Source: VXNE01 sp965217825
GTDB taxonomy: Bacteria > Pseudomonadota > Gammaproteobacteria > Pseudomonadales > Azotimanducaceae
Assembly: GCA_965217825.1 (NCBI GenBank)
Contig: OZ244571.1
Location: 248,001-312,000 of the forward strand
Length of the DNA stretch: 64,000 nt
Direction of reading: 5' to 3'
Shown here: positions 52,123 to 60,988 of the stretch, in pieces
Layout: each line of letters opens with the position of its first letter
How positions within the stretch are numbered: the first letter of the stretch is position 1
Translations under genes and position numbers: made by a program
The notes under the pieces: model-generated
What the model saw: only the letters and a program-made list of their open reading frames with translations
Database searches by the model: none
What the model was told of the DNA's origin: nothing

Positions 52123-53931
52123 ATGGACGAACTGCCAGAACGCCAGACCAGCCGCAACATCGCCAGTCTGCAGCAGATGCTGTCGTTCCTGCGCCCGTAC
52201 CTGCCGCAGTTGATCGCGGCGTCGATCGCGCTGATCGTGACCGCTTCGGTGACGCTGTCGGTTGGCCAGGGGCTAAGGTTTCTAATCGACGAAGGACTGG
52301 CGGCCGGGAGCCCGGACGTGCTCGGGTTAAGCATCGGCGTTTTTGCCACCATCATCCTGTTGCTCGCGGCGGGCACCTACGCGCGGTATTACTTCGTATC
52401 CTGGGTGGGCGAACGGGTCAGCGCGGATATCCGAGAAGCCGTCTACGCCAACCTCGTGCGCATGCATCCCGGCTTCTTCGAGACCAATCGGCCCACCGAG
52501 ATCATGTCGCGCATCACAACGGATACGACGCTGCTGCAGGCAGTCGTCGGCGCCTCCGCCTCCATCGCCTTGCGCAACGCGCTGATGTTCGTCGGCGGCG
52601 TCATGCTGCTGTTTGTCACCAATCCGAAGCTGTCCGCCGTCGTTCTGGCGAGCGCGCCGGTTGTCATCTTGCCCATCGTCCTTTTCGGGCGCCGCGTTCG
52701 ACGGCTGTCGCGCACGAGTCAAACCGCGATCGCGCATGTCGGTAGCTATGCGGGCGAATCGCTGCGCCACATCAAGGTAGTGCAGGCTTTTACTCACGAG
52801 GCACACGATATCGAAGCGTTCTCCGCGCGCGTGGCCAGCGCTTTCGCCGTCGCCGTACGGCGAATTCGGCAACGCGCCTTGTTGATCGCGTCCGTCATGG
52901 TACTTACCCTGGCAGCCATCGCCGGCATGCTCTGGGTGGGAGGCAATGATGTGCTGGCCGGTCGGACCTCAGCCGGAGAGTTGACTGCATTCATCTTCTA
53001 TGCCTTTGTCGTCGCCGGCTCCGCCGGCGCCATCAGCGAGGTCTGGTCGGACATACAACGCGCTGCTGGCGCTGCGGAGAGGTTGCTGGAGTTGTTGGCG
53101 GTGAACTCCGTTTTGGCCGAACCGGAATGTCCCGAAACCCCAACCCGACCCGGCGCCATCGCGTTCGACAACGTCTCCCTGCGCTATCCCACCAGAAGGG
53201 GCGAGATTGCCCTGAATGGCATCGATCTCAGCGTGGCGCCGGGAGAGATGGTGGCGTTGGTCGGCCCGTCTGGCGCCGGAAAGAGTTCGCTTCTCGACCT
53301 GGTTCAACGATTCTACGATCCGACGGAAGGCGTGGTTTCGGTGAGCGGGGTCGATGCGCGCAAGCTGTCGTCGAAGACATTGAGAGGACAAGTGGGCTTC
53401 GTACCCCAGACTCCGGTCGTATTCGCCGGCTCGATTTTGGAAAACGTCGTCTACGGCGCTCCGGATGCAAACGACGACGAAATCCGGAACGCGCTTCAGG
53501 CGGCGAACGCCCTGGAGTTCGTTGAAGCGCTCGAGGATGGCCTGCGCACGCACCTTGGAGAAGACGGACAGGGGCTCTCCGGCGGCCAACGGCAACGACT
53601 CGCGATAGCGCGCGCCCTGTTGACTTCCCCGCGAATCCTGCTGATGGACGAGCCAACCAGCGCCCTCGATGCGCAAAGCGAAGAGACGATCTGCCGTACG
53701 CTGGCCGCACTCAAGGCGCGATGCACCGTCCTGATCGTCGCCCACCGGCTATCCACCGCTGCTGTCGCGGATCGCATCGTCGTCCTTCAGCAAGGCCGAG
53801 TCATCGCCGAAGGCACCCACGACTCCCTGCTGCGCGAAAATGGTCTGTACCGGGAGTTCGCAGAGATTCAACTGGTGAACGGCACGGAAGGAACGAGATC
53901 CCGCGCGCATTTGACACGCACAAGGCGGTGA
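52123..53931 (+). CDS. MsbA-like ABC exporter (fused permease-ATPase)
   Basis: 602-residue half-transporter. Six helices lie in residues ~20-320 with EYANLVRMHPGFFE-type coupling region (VYANLVRMHPGFFETN). The ATPase domain has Walker A GPSGAGKSSLLDL, Q-loop VPQTPVVFA, signature LSGGQRQRLAIARAL, Walker B ILLMDEPTSALD and H-loop AHRLS. Substrate (lipid or peptide) is not determinable. ATG 52123 chosen; the upstream open frame from 51667 antisense to miaE is rejected. The end overlaps the next gene. Confidence 0.92.
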   Translation: MDELPERQTSRNIASLQQMLSFLRPYLPQLIAASIALIVTASVTLSVGQGLRFLIDEGLAAGSPDVLGLSIGVFATIILLLAAGTYARYYFVSWVGERVSADIREAVYANLVRMHPGFFETNRPTEIMSRITTDTTLLQAVVGASASIALRNALMFVGGVMLLFVTNPKLSAVVLASAPVVILPIVLFGRRVRRLSRTSQTAIAHVGSYAGESLRHIKVVQAFTHEAHDIEAFSARVASAFAVAVRRIRQRALLIASVMVLTLAAIAGMLWVGGNDVLAGRTSAGELTAFIFYAFVVAGSAGAISEVWSDIQRAAGAAERLLELLAVNSVLAEPECPETPTRPGAIAFDNVSLRYPTRRGEIALNGIDLSVAPGEMVALVGPSGAGKSSLLDLVQRFYDPTEGVVSVSGVDARKLSSKTLRGQVGFVPQTPVVFAGSILENVVYGAPDANDDEIRNALQAANALEFVEALEDGLRTHLGEDGQGLSGGQRQRLAIARALLTSPRILLMDEPTSALDAQSEETICRTLAALKARCTVLIVAHRLSTAAVADRIVVLQQGRVIAEGTHDSLLRENGLYREFAEIQLVNGTEGTRSRAHLTRTRR

Positions 53932-54281
53932 AAGCACGGAAAGTCGCCGGCTTCAGCGATCCCCAAGCCGAGGCGGTCGTTGAAACCGTCGGTACCGCCA
54001 TGGGCGAAAGTCTGATGACGAAGACCGATCTCGAATTGGCCCTTCAGCCCGTGATGATCAAGGTTGATGACCTGGACACCTCCCTGAAGTCGATGGCGTC
54101 GAAGACCGATCTCGATGCGCTCGAACAGCGCATGATAACCAAGGTCAGCTTGGACGCCACGCTCAAGTCGATGGCGTCGAAAGCCGATCTGGCCGCGTTC
54201 GAACAGCGCTTGACCATCAAGTTCGGTGCGATGATGGTCGCCGGAACGAGTTTCCTTGCCGTTTTTCAAAAGGTGTTCTAA
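53898..54281 (+). CDS. DUF1640-like coiled-coil membrane protein with non-standard start
   Basis: About 127 residues. It opens PRAFDTHKAVKARKVAGFSDPQAEAVVETV, the typical N-terminus of DUF1640/CCDC90-like proteins. A repeated coiled coil (LKSMASKTDLDALEQRM, LKSMASKADLAAFEQRL) and one C-terminal hydrophobic helix follow. The only standard start, GTG 53928, would delete FDTHKA. An ATC at 53898 with GGAAGGA upstream gives the complete family N-terminus, so a rare ATC start is proposed. The gene overlaps the ABC exporter stop. Function unknown. Confidence 0.65.
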   Translation: MPRAFDTHKAVKARKVAGFSDPQAEAVVETVGTAMGESLMTKTDLELALQPVMIKVDDLDTSLKSMASKTDLDALEQRMITKVSLDATLKSMASKADLAAFEQRLTIKFGAMMVAGTSFLAVFQKVF

Positions 54282-54511
54282 CCCCGCCCCGCCTTCCATA
54301 GGCTTCGGAGACTTTGTCGCCGGTGCCGCGCCGGACGAAACTCGCGTACCGCGTCCCCTCGACATCGCTGTTCGACGTGGACTCCATCCCGGTTTGCGCC
54401 GCGCGCAACAGTTAGACAAACGGTCCGCAAGATTCTTACACTTGACCGCCCGCAACATTTGCAGTTTTGGCGGCGGAAAGACAACGCGCTGCTCCAATCA
54501 GGAGGGAAGTG

Positions 54512-55678
54512 GTGGGACCGTTGACGGATCTTCGGGTCATCGAGTTGGCCGGCATTGGACCTGGTCCGTTCTGCGGCATGATGCTTTCCGATATGGGGGC
54601 GGAGGTCATTCGCGTGGACCGGCCGGGTTCCCGAACGGGTCCCCGAACGGGTTCCCGAACGGGTCCGACACGGCGCTCCCGTCCTCGCGATGTCCTCGCG
54701 CGCAACCGCCGCTCGATCGTCATTGACCTCAAGACGCCGGAAGGCGTCGATATCGTTCTCAAGCTTTGCGAATCCGCCGACGCGCTGTTCGAGGGGTTTC
54801 GCCCTGGCGTCACCGAGCGGTTGGGGTTGGGCCCAACAGAGTGCATGGCGCGCAACGAACGGCTGGTGTACGGACGCGTGACCGGCTGGGGCCAGGATGG
54901 ACCGCTGGCCCGGGCCGCCGGTCACGACATCAACTATATCGGTCTGACCGGGGCGCTACATGCCATAGGGGAGAAAGGGGGCAAGCCCGTGCCGCCGCTC
55001 AACCTTGTCGGCGACTTCGGCGGAGGCGGCATGTTGCTGGCCTACGGGCTGGTCTGCGGCATATTTGAGGCTAGCCGCTCCGGCAAGGGTCAAGTGATCG
55101 ATGCGGCGATGATTGACGGGGCCGCCGCGCTGATGGCCACGTTTTTTTCCCTGGGCGACCGCTTCGACGACAGCCGAGGCACCAACATGCTCGATGGCGG
55201 CGCGCACTTCTACGGCACCTACGAGACAAAAGACGGGAAGCACATCGCAGTCGGCGCCATCGAGCCTCAGTTCTATGCACTCCTGGTGGAGAAGTCCAAC
55301 GTCGATACGCAACGATTCAAAAAGCAGATGGATGCCCACGGGTGGGATGGCCTGAAGGACGACCTCGCCGCTGTCTTCAAGACGAGGACCCGCGACGAGT
55401 GGTGCGAAATCATGGAAGGTACCGATGTGTGTTTCGCGCCCGTCCTTTCGATCTTCGAAGCGCCGGAACATCCGCACAACAAGGAACGCGCAACGTTCGT
55501 TGATATCGACGGTACCGTACAACCCGCGCCCGCGCCCCGTTTCAGCCGCACGAGCGCGGAAATCTCGCATGGCGCGAGGATTCCCGGCGAAGACACCCGC
55601 GCCGTGCTGCGGGACGCCGGTTTCAGTGCCGAGGAAATCGAGTCATTGCAGAAGAAACATGTTGTATCGATCGCCTGA
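54512..55678 (+). CDS. Alpha-methylacyl-CoA racemase (CaiB/BaiF family)
   Basis: 388 residues. LTDLRVIELAGIGPGPFCGMMLSDMGAEVIRVDRPG is the CaiB/BaiF start. The catalytic His (AAGHDINYIGLTG) and Asp (NLVGDFGGGGM) of the racemase group are present, as is VIDAAMIDGAAALM. It probably epimerises branched acyl-CoA for beta-oxidation. GTG 54512 has AGGAGGG upstream. An in-frame repeat inserts GSRTGPRTGSRTGPTRRS in the loop after VDRP. The 230 bases before it hold nothing recognised. Confidence 0.9.
   Translation: MGPLTDLRVIELAGIGPGPFCGMMLSDMGAEVIRVDRPGSRTGPRTGSRTGPTRRSRPRDVLARNRRSIVIDLKTPEGVDIVLKLCESADALFEGFRPGVTERLGLGPTECMARNERLVYGRVTGWGQDGPLARAAGHDINYIGLTGALHAIGEKGGKPVPPLNLVGDFGGGGMLLAYGLVCGIFEASRSGKGQVIDAAMIDGAAALMATFFSLGDRFDDSRGTNMLDGGAHFYGTYETKDGKHIAVGAIEPQFYALLVEKSNVDTQRFKKQMDAHGWDGLKDDLAAVFKTRTRDEWCEIMEGTDVCFAPVLSIFEAPEHPHNKERATFVDIDGTVQPAPAPRFSRTSAEISHGARIPGEDTRAVLRDAGFSAEEIESLQKKHVVSIA
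54624..54667. repeat. In-frame 12-bp tandem repeat in racemase gene
   Basis: Three full copies and a partial copy of cgggttcccgaa / cgggtccccgaa, encoding alternating SRTG/PRTG. The same 12-mer occurs in metG. Confidence 0.9.
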
Positions 55679-55762
55679 TTCCGCCCGTACGAATCGGGTT
55701 GGCTGCCTTCACCGGGCCAACCCCGTCATCGGTCGCGCGCCGGATCACAAGAGATAGCTGCA

Positions 55763-56371
55763 ATGACCGTAGAGCTCCTGAACTCGCGTCGTTTTCTCGG
55801 TTTTCGCGTTCGCCGGCAAATCGACAACGAGACTTACCAGGAGTACTTCTCATTGAAGAAAGGGGGTCGTCTCATGCACGGCGCCGCCCGCGCCGAGGTG
55901 CGGCGCCAAGCCGAAGATCGAGACGCGCAGCTGGCCCTGACCCAACGCGCCGCCCGGGAACGTGCCATGCGCGAAGTGCACGTAGACGCCGATGGCCACG
56001 TGCGTGGCATTCTCTTCCGCTGGAAGAAGGGAAAGAACGGCAAGAGATCACCGTTGTTCCAGGTAGGCATCACGTCACTCTTGAATGGCAATGTCGTGAA
56101 TACGACCGTCTCCATCAGTCTGCACGGTCTGGACGAGGCGTGGCGGCGGGGGGTCGACTTCTATGCGCGACATAGACGCATCCCCAAGGGTTCGGATGCC
56201 TATCGGGATCTGCTGCGCGCGAGGCCGCCGCCGACAGTGCTGGAGCGCGCGCCGCCTGCTGCCGCAGCCCGCGAACAACGCGTTGACCATGGCGCAAGGG
56301 CCGCCGGATCCTTCCGCGCCAAGCGTTCACCGAGTCACGGCAAGGCGCCCGCACGCGCGCCGCGACAATAA
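55763..56371 (+). CDS. Uncharacterised basic protein
   Basis: 202 residues, not recognised. The N-terminus FLGFRVRRQIDNETYQEYFSLKKGGRLM and the later GILFRWKKGKNGKRSPLFQVGITSLLNGNVVNTTVSIS look like short beta-rich, possibly nucleic-acid-binding modules (AP2-like at most). The last ~50 residues are Arg/Pro/Ala-rich and probably disordered. No helix in the membrane and no signal peptide. It stands alone between the racemase and thioredoxin genes. Confidence 0.6.
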   Translation: MTVELLNSRRFLGFRVRRQIDNETYQEYFSLKKGGRLMHGAARAEVRRQAEDRDAQLALTQRAARERAMREVHVDADGHVRGILFRWKKGKNGKRSPLFQVGITSLLNGNVVNTTVSISLHGLDEAWRRGVDFYARHRRIPKGSDAYRDLLRARPPPTVLERAPPAAAAREQRVDHGARAAGSFRAKRSPSHGKAPARAPRQ

Positions 56372-56397
56372 TCTCTACCAAGCTCGATTTCGGCTCG

Positions 56398-56871
56398 ATG
56401 CGGTTCCGGACCAAACACCTTGCTTGCATCGCCCTTGTCGGTCTGGCCGCCTGCTCGGACGATTCAGACCGACTTGCAGACGGCACCGTCGCACCCTGGT
56501 CCGAATGGGCCGGCCAGTACGTGGCGATCAACTATTGGGCGGAGTGGTGCGTTCCTTGCCGACAGGAGATACCCGAACTGAATGCGCTACACCGCGAGCG
56601 GGAGGCAACCGGCCTGGTGATACTCGGCGTCAACTACGACGGCATCTCCGGCGAGTCGTTGGCGACGCTCATAGCCGAGATGGGAATTGAATTCCCCGTT
56701 CTGGTTTCGGACCCGTTCGTTCGTTTCGGCTACGACGTACCCAAGGTACTACCCACAACCGTGATCATCGGCCCTGATGACAATGTCCACGAGATTCTGA
56801 TCGGGCCTCAGACACGGCAAAGCGTACTTCGCACCGCGCCGGAATCGGCGCGAATTCGAACACGTACCTAA
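56398..56871 (+). CDS. TlpA-like thioredoxin-fold lipoprotein
   Basis: 157 residues. Signal sequence with lipobox LAAC, then a thioredoxin fold with the redox motif WAEWCVPCRQEIPELN, LGVNYDG and the cis-Pro region KVLPTTVIIGPDD. It is a membrane-anchored periplasmic thiol-disulfide reductase of the TlpA/ResA/DsbE type; the partner is unknown. It is convergent with proS. Confidence 0.85.
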   Translation: MRFRTKHLACIALVGLAACSDDSDRLADGTVAPWSEWAGQYVAINYWAEWCVPCRQEIPELNALHREREATGLVILGVNYDGISGESLATLIAEMGIEFPVLVSDPFVRFGYDVPKVLPTTVIIGPDDNVHEILIGPQTRQSVLRTAPESARIRTRT

Positions 56872-56928
56872 CACGCACCTGAGGGTTGGCGAGCACATCG
56901 CCCAGACCGGCGGTCGACAACTTCCGCC

Positions 56929-58623
56929 TCAGCCCGACTTGATACGATCAACCGCTTCCGCCGGCGTCAACAGCACGCGCCCGGTTTCCGCGCGACGCTC
57001 GTACTCCACGAGACCGTTCGCGAGATTGCGCGCACCGACGGTGATACGGTGCGGAATTCCGAGCAGGTCCGAATCCGCGAACTTCACGCCAGCGCGTTCG
57101 TCGCGATCGTCGAGCAGGACATCCATGCCGGCGTTGAGGCACGCCTCGTATAGCGACTCCGCTGCCGCCGCCACGTCGGGCCGCGCATAGTCCAGCGCCA
57201 GGACGTGCGCGTCGAACGGTGCCACCGGGACCGGCCAAACGATGCCGTCGCCGTCATGGCATTGTTCCGCCACCGCCGCCACCAGTCTCGATATGCCGAG
57301 ACCATAACAACCCATGATCAACGCCGTCTCATTGCCCGCTCCATCCTGCAAGGTAAGCCGCATTGGAACGCTGTATTTGTCGCCGAGCTTGAAGATGTGG
57401 CCAACCTCGATGCCCCGCGCGAACGCGAGCTTGCCGCAGCCGTCCGGCGATGGGTCGCCTTCCACCACGTTGCGGATGTCCACGACTTCCGCGACCGGAA
57501 AGTCGCGCGACCAGTTGACCCCCGTGAGATGGAATCCTTCCTCGTTCGCGCCGCACACGCAGTTGGCGACCGCCGCTGCAGATCGATCCGCATACACCGG
57601 CAAATCCAGCCCGACCGGACCGATGGACCCAATGGAACAACCGGTGGCCGCCTTGACCTCCTCCTCACCGGCGAAAGTCACCGGCGACGCTACCGCATCT
57701 AGCCGGGCCGCCTTCGTTTCGTTGAGTTCGTGATCGCCGCGCAGCACCAGGGCGACCAGCGGCTCTTCCGCGCCGCGCACGATCAAGGTCTTGATACAGC
57801 GCGAGGGATCGACCCGCAGAAAGGAGGCTATGTCGGCTATGGTCCTGGCTCCCGGCGTCGCGACTTTCCCGAGCGGGGCGGGTCGTTCGCCCGACGGCTC
57901 GGGCGCCAATGCCTGCGCCTTCTCGATATTCGCCGCGTAGCCGCTATTCGGACAATACACCATGAGATCCTCGCCGGATTCGGCGAGCACCTGAAACTCG
58001 TGCGATTCGCCGTCGCCGATAGTCCCCGAATCGGCCTCGACAGCGCGAAAGTCAACGCCGATGCGTTTCAGTATCGCCGTATAGGCGTCGTACATGCCGC
58101 GGTAGGTCCGTTCCAGGGACTCATCGCTGAGGTGGAAGGAATAACCATCCTTCATCAGGAATTCGCGCGCTCGCAACAGCCCGAAACGGGGCCGGATCTC
58201 GTCGCGAAACTTGGTATGAATCTGATACACGTTCAGTGGTATCTGCTTGTAGCTGTCCACCGTTTGGCGAATCAGATCGGTGACAACTTCCTCGTGGGTC
58301 GGGCCCATCGCGTAATCGCGTTCGTGACGGTCCCGCATGCGCATCAATTCGGCACCCATCACATCCCAGCGACCGCTCTCGCGCCACAGATCAGCGGGTT
58401 GCACCACCGGCATCTGTATTTCCTGGGCGCCAAAACGCGCGAGCTCCTCCCGCACGATCGCCTCGATCTTGCGCATGACGCGCAAGCCAAGCGGTAGCCA
58501 GGTATACAGTCCACCCGCGACACGACGGATGAAGCCGGCGCGGAGCAACAGGACATGGCTCGCGACCTCGGCTTCCGCAGGCGTTTCCTTAAGGGTCGGT
58601 ATCAGGGTCTGGCTGGCTCGCAT
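56929..58623 (-). CDS. proS: Prolyl-tRNA synthetase with editing domain
   Basis: 564-residue class II synthetase of the bacterial type. N-terminal MRASQTLIPTLKETPAEAEVASHVLLLRAGFIRRVAGGLYTWLPLG; motif 2 region RDEIRPRFGLLRAREFLMKDGYSFH; the YbaK-like editing insertion (residues ~230-390) with the conserved Lys in CIKTLIV and GDHELNETKA; then IMGCYGLGISRLVAAVAEQ and the anticodon-binding domain. ATG 58623 matches the family start; the frame to 58680 is not used. Confidence 0.97.
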   Translation of the reverse strand: MRASQTLIPTLKETPAEAEVASHVLLLRAGFIRRVAGGLYTWLPLGLRVMRKIEAIVREELARFGAQEIQMPVVQPADLWRESGRWDVMGAELMRMRDRHERDYAMGPTHEEVVTDLIRQTVDSYKQIPLNVYQIHTKFRDEIRPRFGLLRAREFLMKDGYSFHLSDESLERTYRGMYDAYTAILKRIGVDFRAVEADSGTIGDGESHEFQVLAESGEDLMVYCPNSGYAANIEKAQALAPEPSGERPAPLGKVATPGARTIADIASFLRVDPSRCIKTLIVRGAEEPLVALVLRGDHELNETKAARLDAVASPVTFAGEEEVKAATGCSIGSIGPVGLDLPVYADRSAAAVANCVCGANEEGFHLTGVNWSRDFPVAEVVDIRNVVEGDPSPDGCGKLAFARGIEVGHIFKLGDKYSVPMRLTLQDGAGNETALIMGCYGLGISRLVAAVAEQCHDGDGIVWPVPVAPFDAHVLALDYARPDVAAAAESLYEACLNAGMDVLLDDRDERAGVKFADSDLLGIPHRITVGARNLANGLVEYERRAETGRVLLTPAEAVDRIKSG

Positions 58624-58749
58624 GGCTTGATAAGCATAGCAAGTCGGCTTCCGCGTCACCGTCGACCAGGAGCGATCCATGATCGGTGGTTGATCCTCAC
58701 GCCCTCATTGTTATGCTTTCCCGTTTCAATCGTGGCGCGAGAGTTCCAG

Positions 58750-59121
58750 GTGCCGATCTACGAATACGTGTGCAAGGCCTGCCGGCATGAATTCGAGAAC
58801 ATCCAGAAGGTCAGCGAGGCGCCGCTGGTAGACTGCCCGCAGTGCGGCGAGCCGCAACTGAGAAAGAAGATCTCCGCCGTCGCGTTTCGGCTCAAGGGCG
58901 GTGGATGGTACGAGACCGATTTCAAGTCCGGCGCGAAGAAAAATCTGCACGGCGAACAGGCCAAGTCCGAGGGTTCGAGCGACTCCACGGACGCGACAAA
59001 GGGCGAATCCAAGTCGAGCGATGCGAACAGCCCAGCCGAATCGAAAACCGCATCGAAAACTGCATCGCCCGACGGCAACCCTGCATCCGGCGGCGCAAAG
59101 GCTTCCGAACCGAAGTCTTGA
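58750..59121 (+). CDS. FmdB-family zinc-ribbon protein
   Basis: 123 residues. GTG start (VPIYEYVCKACRHEF), a zinc ribbon with CKAC and CPQCGEP, then RLKGGGWYETDFK as in the FmdB regulatory family. The C-terminal ~60 residues are Ser/Lys/Asp/Ala-rich and low-complexity. Such small proteins often lie directly before aspS in gammaproteobacteria, as here. Role unknown; zinc or nucleic-acid binding is likely. Confidence 0.85.
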   Translation: MPIYEYVCKACRHEFENIQKVSEAPLVDCPQCGEPQLRKKISAVAFRLKGGGWYETDFKSGAKKNLHGEQAKSEGSSDSTDATKGESKSSDANSPAESKTASKTASPDGNPASGGAKASEPKS

Positions 59122-59233
59122 ACGGCACACAATACGTCAAGGTTCACCAACGCCCGCCGGCTGTTACGCGATCGAAACTGGCAGGCTAACCACCTGCATG
59201 AAATAGACGCTGCCTGCTAGAGGATTTCTGCAC

Positions 59234-60988
59234 ATGCGCACCCACCATTGCGCGGAGCTCTCCGCGGCGAACATCGACAACGAGGTGGAGCTCACCGGTT
59301 GGGCACATCGACGACGCGACCACGGCGGTGTCATCTTCGTCGATCTGCGCGACCACACAGGCATGGTGCAGGTCGTCTTCGACCCGGATGCCAGGGAAAG
59401 TTTCGCGATCGCCGACAGGGTTCGCAACGAATTCGTCCTGCGCGCGACAGGGCGCGTCCGGCGCCGCCCGGAGGGAATGGTGAATTCAGATCTCGCCACC
59501 GGGGAGATCGAGGTCCTGGGGTCATCCCTCGAAGTCCTGAATGTCTCCGAGGCGTTGCCCTTTCAACTCGACGAGTATTCCAGCGCCGGTGAGGAAGTGC
59601 GTCTGAAATATCGGTATCTCGACCTCCGACGTCCTCCCATGCAGGAGCGTTTGCGGCTCCGCGCGCGAGTCTCGAGCCATGTGCGCCGCTTCCTCGAGAG
59701 CCAGGACTATGTCGAGATCGAAACGCCGACGCTGACGCGGGCAACGCCCGAGGGGGCGCGCGACTACCTGGTTCCGAGCCGCATTCACGCCGGCGAGTTC
59801 TACGCTCTGCCGCAATCGCCCCAGGTCTTCAAGCAACTACTCATGATGTCGGGGTTCGACAAGTACTATCAGATCGCTCGCTGCTACCGCGACGAAGATC
59901 TGCGCGCCGATCGCCAGCCGGAATTCACGCAGATCGATATCGAAGCGGCGTTCATCGAAGAATCGGACGTGATGCGACTGACCGAGGGCATGCTGAAGTC
60001 GCTCTTCTCCGCGGTTCTGGGCGTGACGCTTCCCGACTTTCCCGTCCTTACCTGGAGCGAAGCCATGCGCCGCTTCGGCAGCGACAAGCCCGATCTGCGC
60101 AACCCGCTGGAACTCGTCGACATCGCCGACCTGATGGTGGACGTACAGTTCAACGTGTTCCGCGCGCCCGCCGCTGATCCGAAAGGCCGCGTCGTCGCGC
60201 TGCGGGCACCGGGAGCCGCCGCACTGTCGCGCAAGGCTCTCGACGACTACGTGGCCTTCGTCGGCACCCTTGGGGCCAAGGGTCTCGCCTACATCAAGGT
60301 GAATGATCGCGCCGCCGGTGTCGCTGGCCTGCAATCGCCAATCATCAAGTTTCTCGACGCCCATACGATCGAACAGGTGCTGGACCGTGTCCGGGCAGAG
60401 AACGGCGACATCGTGTTTTTTGGCGCTGATCGCGCGGATGTCGTCAACCTATCCATGGCCGCGTTTCGGCTCCGGCTCGGGGTCGACCTTGACATGGTCG
60501 AAGACGGGTGGGCTCCACTTTGGGTGACTGAATGGCCCATGTTCGAACAAAACGAGGCCGGCGCACTGACGCCCGCGCACCACCCCTTTACCATGCCAGC
60601 CTGTTCGGTGGCCGAAATGCGCGATAATCCGGCCGACGCGATCGCGAAAGCGTACGATATCGTCCTGAACGGTATCGAAGTCGGCGGCGGTTCGATTCGG
60701 ATCCACGATCACGCAATGCAGAAGCAGGTGTTCGCAGCGTTGAATGTCGGAGAAGAGATGTTCGATCATTTGCTCGACGCCTTGAAATTCGGCTGTCCGC
60801 CGCATGGGGGCATCGCACTCGGTCTTGACCGGCTGGTGATGCTCATGGTCGGCACCGAAGCGATCCGAGACGTTATTGCATTCCCCAAAACGCAGACCGC
60901 TGTCTGTCCGTTGACGGCAGCGCCCGCTCCGGGCGATCCGAACCAGTTGCGCGACCTCCACCTTCGCATACGCGGGCGGGGTAGCTGA
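59234..60988 (+). CDS. aspS: Aspartyl-tRNA synthetase, probably non-discriminating
   Basis: 584-residue class IIb bacterial AspRS with GAD insertion. OB domain GWAHRRRDHGGVIFVDLRDHTG, catalytic FKQLLMMSGFDKYYQIARCYRDEDLRADRQPEFTQID and GIALGLDRLVMLMVG. The His in RRRDHGG and Gly in RPEG match the positions seen in Pseudomonas non-discriminating AspRS (E. coli has Leu and Lys), so it may also load tRNA-Asn, needing GatCAB to complete Asn-tRNA. First of aspS-yebC-ruvCAB; stop overlaps yebC. Confidence 0.96.
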   Translation: MRTHHCAELSAANIDNEVELTGWAHRRRDHGGVIFVDLRDHTGMVQVVFDPDARESFAIADRVRNEFVLRATGRVRRRPEGMVNSDLATGEIEVLGSSLEVLNVSEALPFQLDEYSSAGEEVRLKYRYLDLRRPPMQERLRLRARVSSHVRRFLESQDYVEIETPTLTRATPEGARDYLVPSRIHAGEFYALPQSPQVFKQLLMMSGFDKYYQIARCYRDEDLRADRQPEFTQIDIEAAFIEESDVMRLTEGMLKSLFSAVLGVTLPDFPVLTWSEAMRRFGSDKPDLRNPLELVDIADLMVDVQFNVFRAPAADPKGRVVALRAPGAAALSRKALDDYVAFVGTLGAKGLAYIKVNDRAAGVAGLQSPIIKFLDAHTIEQVLDRVRAENGDIVFFGADRADVVNLSMAAFRLRLGVDLDMVEDGWAPLWVTEWPMFEQNEAGALTPAHHPFTMPACSVAEMRDNPADAIAKAYDIVLNGIEVGGGSIRIHDHAMQKQVFAALNVGEEMFDHLLDALKFGCPPHGGIALGLDRLVMLMVGTEAIRDVIAFPKTQTAVCPLTAAPAPGDPNQLRDLHLRIRGRGS

